In this document: positions 59,944 to 64,000 of the stretch, one piece after another
Position numbering within the stretch: the first letter of the stretch is position 1
Layout: each line of letters begins with the position of its first letter
Assembly: GCF_021134715.1 (NCBI RefSeq)
Contig: NC_060017.1
Coordinates: forward strand, 6,510,001 to 6,574,000
Source: Daphnia pulex
Lineage: Eukaryota > Arthropoda > Branchiopoda > Diplostraca > Daphniidae
DNA: 64,000 bases
Direction of reading: 5' to 3'
Notes under the pieces: generated by a model
The model's input: only the letters and a program-made list of their open reading frames with translations
Database searches by the model: none
What the model was told of the DNA's origin: nothing
Program-made: the position numbers and the translations under genes

Positions 59944-62443
59944 TCAGTATTTAAACAGGGTTGCCTGCAAGTCAGCAGGTAAATTAAGTGAACCACGGCG
60001 AACTAGATTGTTGTTGCTGTGTCCATCCAGACTCGACTCCACTGTCTTGATCGATGATGTTAGGGTAGTAGAGGACGGCCAGACGTTTTTCGCTTCGTCA
60101 CTTTCAGCTGGAGGAGTAGATGGGCTTTGCGTTGCTTGATCTGGGGCAGCCGCAGCACGATGTCGTAAAAAAAAGCGCCGAACGCAGAAAAAGTAGAATA
60201 ATTCAATGACGCTGATGAAGCTCATGCCTAGACCAAGGCCCAAAAGTCCACCCATTGCAGCTGCACATAGAGGAAAAAAAAACAGAAAACGCACAAAATT
60301 CATTACTGGCAACTTGAAATTGGTTTGAAAAAGGAAAATGAGATTACAGATAAAGTCTTCAATTCCGAATCGGATGTCAGTTCTGTAGCGCATTCCTGTC
60401 TTTTCTTTGTAGTAAACATGAAGTATTGCCACATTTGACCTAGATAATAAATTACAAGCAACCTGTTACTCTGTTAGCAAGTATGAAAGCAGTTTGACAA
60501 GATAATTTTACGGTTTTCTGAAAAGGATCATATGTTACTGTTGAAAGGGAAACTCACTTGAAGTATTCGGTGCCATCCGTGCCGGTGCTAAGGTTTCGCT
60601 TTTCAACTAGACGCTTGAAGGTGCGCGTCAGATTGAATCCGTGACCAGGGAAGGATGCGTATGATATTTCAGGATCGTAACGAGTGTCCGTACAGGGCGG
60701 CAAGCATTCGCAGATTTCATGTCCATGCGAACGCACTTTCTCTAAATTTGCATCCAATTTTTCTAATTATTTCTGTCGAAAGCCATTAGCATTATTACTA
60801 GTTACCGTTAACGTCAGAAATACATGTGTAGGACGTCATTTCGCATAATCGAGAGTCGTTAATCTCTTAAAATAAACAAATAAATTTTTTTGTTAAATGG
60901 CCGAAAGGAGCAGAATCAGCACGAAGGCCATCACGAAATACCTCTAAAGAAATACGGGCGGCAGTTACAGTCTTCTTGCATCTTTCGCGTCTTACAATCA
61001 ACGAAACAAGCTGATCGACTATATTGACGATAGTATTTCAGTTTTTTTTCACCTTCCACTAAGCACTGTCGTTTGATTGGCGTTACCTCTCTAGCGACGT
61101 CTTCAGTGTTGAAAGTGGTTGTTCCTTTTATTGCGACGAACCTAATAGACGTAACAATCTTTCATGCAGTTAAACTTGCCACAGAAAATCAGCATTTGTT
61201 CAAATTAAATCTTCATTTTTTTTAAATTAAATCATCTTTACGTTTCAGTGCCAGGCCCTAACACAAAAGCTCTGTCAGAAATATCAGGGAACTCTTCTGG
61301 CCCATGCACTAAAACCTGGAAAAACATTTTAAATCTAGATTTCAATATTTTTCATTGGAAGGCACAACATTACTTTGAAACCATCAAATTTCCCCGTTGT
61401 GACGCTGTAGTCTTCTACGTTGGCATCGATTACTAAATTCAACCCCATCCGGTATCCGTTACCATTGACTCGCAATGGTTCATTGGCACTGTTTGAAAAA
61501 GAACAAAATACTGTTTGTTATAGTTATTCGACAATCTTACTAATTTGCTGTACTTACTTGTATTCAATGCCCAACATCGAGTCGAAATATTTGTCACTGT
61601 TGAATGTACAACACATGCCGTCGTCAGTAGGTAAGAAAGAAAAATATTCCATGCATGGTTCCGTCAGTCCCAGCCAGTTACAGTCCATGATAATGTCCGA
61701 GCACGAAGGCGCCGTCTGCGTAATAGTTTTCAGGTTATTTGTTTCAGATAACGCACAATTCTTAGAATTTGACACTTACCATTTCCAAAATTTTGAATAA
61801 ATCGAGAGCAGAAATGTTCCGTGATTTGTAAAACTCGTTGAGCTCTTTCAGTTCTCTTTCGTTATTAATAGCCCGGTCTAGTTTTGTCATGTACCTTAGT
61901 GTCAGTTGCATTTTCTGATAGGAAATATCCGCGTATCTATACATTTTTGCAATCAAACGGATTAGTAATTTTCGTAGATATTTTTCAACTAAAGTGACGT
62001 ACTACACTCACTCTGGTTTTTTCAGGGTCTCCAATAGTTTTCTTTTAGAGACTTTGTTGACATTACAGATCGTAACGGCCGGAAAGTAAATATTATTTAG
62101 CGGATAAAGTTGAGTTTCGACGGACGTAAGAACGGGAGACTCCTCCCATTTGTGCCACATTTGCACACAAAAGTAACTCGAAAAACAAACACCACACAGA
62201 AACACTAGCAACCATATCAATCTACACGCATAGGAAATAAAGACGTCAAATTAAACGAACGATTCTTTTTACATAAAAAAAAAATTAAAAAAATGCGTAA
62301 TACCTTTCTAACAAAATACTTCCATCTTCAAAAATGTATTTGAGTCCATGAATCGAAGTATTTTCGCAAAACTGTTTTACAATCAATTTGTTATTATTTT
62401 GACATGATTTTTTCTGATCCGTTTTCTTATTCTCACGAGACAT
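59944..62443 (-). CDS. DEG/ENaC (pickpocket-like) sodium channel subunit, paralog 5
   Basis: Eleven exons: 62304-62443, 62012-62221, 61780-61936, 61558-61715, 61374-61488, 61242-61315, 60942-61141, 60806-60865, 60558-60741, 60348-60439, 59944-60260; 568 residues. Marks: TSIHGLKYI, LIWLLVFLCGVCFSSYF with FPAVTICN, TDDGMCCTFN, YSRSACFVDC...CNCRPYFFR, GGLLGLGLGMSFISVIE. It keeps the family's undivided exons 6 and 7. The cytoplasmic tail has AAAAPDQATQSPSTPP and ends LVRRGSLNLPADLQ...KY. The start is MSRENKKTDQ, like the MSSRK and MSRQT starts of paralog 1 and the broken copy 6. It is the closest relative of the pseudogene downstream in the window. Confidence 0.92.
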
Positions 62444-63260
62444 GATATAACGATGAACTAACAGAATCCCCTACCCGGCGACACTAAAAAAAAATTCGGT
62501 TCGTTTCTTTCCCCCAATACGTGGGCACTCTTCCCGAAATGATCTTATTAATATTCAAGTCCTTGTTCCAAGTTGACTTCACCATAAAGAAAAACGAGTT
62601 CACGAATATCCAAATCGGTCAAAAACCCTTTCTTTTGTCGCGACACGAATTTCCCCTGTTGAAGTCTGGAAGCAAAACAGAATGTGTGAGGCTATAGTGC
62701 GTTGCCCAGAGTAGTAGAGAATCTGTTCGCGTCAACCTTCTGTTTTGTCGGACGTCTTTTGTCTCTTTTCAGACCATACGCGTCAGAACACCTGCGTCCT
62801 AAACCCACGTATGTTTTCAGCTGTTGGCTTGATACCTCATTTCCAGCTTCAAAATATGCGCGTTTGAATTCATATCATGAGAAAAATATCGTGCCATGAA
62901 ACTAAATGATTAATTCTCCATCTTCACCCGAAAAAGAAAAAAAAACCTTCTATTGACTAAAAGACACGTTAAAACTTGATCTCGGTATAAACACACTTTA
63001 CTATTTACTAGAATACCTACAAATCTTAAAAAACAGTGAAAGTTCTCAGTTGTCCAAACGCGGGGATTGCGTTTTAACGTGACTAGGAGAATTTCTCATT
63101 TTGTTTCTTTATAATAATTTTATAGTAAAAGTAAAAACCTTATATTAAGACCTAGATGACGTTTTGTAAATGAGACAGCACATATTGTTTATTGGGAATA
63201 TGAAGTACAGACTTTGCAAGTAGCTAGGAATCGCCCCTCTAAATGGGGTCATTCAAAACT
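62444..63260. other. Region between channel 5 and the broken sixth copy
   Basis: About 820 bases upstream of channel 5, so its promoter lies here. None of exons 3-11 of a sixth channel copy is found in this space, which shows that copy 6 is truncated. No other gene was seen. Confidence 0.6.
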
Positions 63261-63586
63261 CCAAATTAAATGTTATTTATAGGATAAAGTTGAGATTCGA
63301 CGGACGTTAGAACGGGAGACTTCCCATTTTTCCCACATTTGCACACAAAAGTATCCCGAGAAAATAATGCCGCATAGAAATACAACCAACCATACTATTC
63401 TATTTTTGAATAACAATTACTACAGTTTAAATTATACAAGCGAAATGATCAAGCAATCGAATACCTTTCAATCAGTAGACTTCCTTCTTCGAATAAATAT
63501 TTTAATCCATGAATCGAGGCGTTATCACAAAACTCTTTTAAAATCTTGTTATATTTTGGTTTTGCTGGAATAGTTTGGCGGGACAT
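63261..63586 (-). pseudogene. Truncated, frameshifted DEG/ENaC copy 6 (exons 1-2 only)
   Basis: Exon 1 (63465-63586) is intact: MSRQTIPAKP...ASIHGLKYLFEEGSLLIER with a proper donor. Exon 2 starts at 63399 with IVWLVVFLCGIIFSGYFCVQ, but compared with paralog 5 two bases are missing at about 63320 (GAGACTTCCC versus GAGACTCCTCCC). This shifts the frame before the SPVLTSVE segment. Similarity runs to about 63261 and stops before the FPAVTICN motif. Exons 3-11 are absent between here and channel 5. It is therefore a 3'-truncated pseudogene. Confidence 0.85.
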
Positions 63587-64000
63587 GATAAAATGATGGT
63601 CCGGCAGGATTCGAGAACCGATCACTCTGACATTTCCCTTGCATCAGCTGCCCCTCCTTGGCTTTAAACTTTCTGCCTTATTATTATTCTACACGCCTAT
63701 ATAGACTCTTGACTTTCATAAGGGTATAACGAGGATTACGAAATATCGAAAAAAAGGTAATTAGGCAATAACCCAGAGTTTTCCTCATTACAAAATTTCA
63801 CGGAAATAAGGATGAAAGCTAATATCTGATGAGGAAAAATAGAGTTTGTAATGATTTTGTCTCAACCGGACATTTTTTACTCTTATTTTAAAGTTTCTTC
63901 TTTCTGACGCTAGTTGGAAGTTCCGTTTTTCTTTCCGGAAAATTTACATAAAACTAGCAAGTGTGTTTTCTTCTCTGTACTGATCTCGAGATTACAATCT
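63587..64000. other. Right-edge non-coding region
   Basis: About 410 bases upstream of the broken channel copy. AT-rich, with no recognised gene or element. Confidence 0.5.

Overview
The window is nuclear DNA from an arthropod, most likely a branchiopod crustacean of the Daphnia type. Genes are split into many exons by short GT-AG introns, mostly 55-100 bases. The recognisable genes are animal genes: TACC, WDR11, mRpL43, NOC3L and a classic cadherin with the compact insect/branchiopod domain layout. Beta-1,3-glucan-binding proteins and DEG/ENaC (pickpocket-type) channels occur as tandem families. The species is an inference; no species-specific marker was read. Exon models were built by hand from splice signals, reading phase and protein similarity. 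In every multi-exon model the exon lengths sum to an open reading frame; the main weak spot is lipase exon 2.

Layout. 1-5809 (-): a TACC-like gene, cut by the left edge, with a long array of acidic VPVVEEE-type repeats. 6886-8128 (+): a secreted acidic repeat protein with a C-terminal chitin-binding domain. 8457-17584: a compact housekeeping block with WDR11 (-), mRpL43 (+, divergent from WDR11), NOC3L (-, tail-to-tail with mRpL43) and a small acidic orphan (-). 17585-32381 (+): a long non-coding upstream region rich in TG microsatellites, followed by a DE-cadherin (shotgun) type gene of nine coding exons. 33990-39308 (+): two tandem GH16-type glucan-binding protein genes with matching internal exons; the first carries a tRNA-Ser(GCT) gene in an intron. 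41780-63586 (-): five apparently intact DEG/ENaC channel genes in head-to-tail array plus a sixth broken copy at the right edge. A pancreatic-type lipase gene on the + strand (45686-48076) lies between channel genes 1 and 2.

The most informative part is the channel array. The paralogs share almost identical exon lengths (157, 158, 115, 74, 200, 60, 92), which makes lineage-specific changes easy to see. Channels 3 and 4 have an extra intron in exon 6, with a GC-AG boundary in channel 3, and channel 4 has one more in exon 7. Channels 3-5 share an RRxS-containing C-terminal motif that channels 1 and 2 lack. A fragment of a channel-2-like gene, intron included, lies beside the glucan-binding cluster. 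I saw no CRISPR array, bacterial operon, complete transposon or viral gene.
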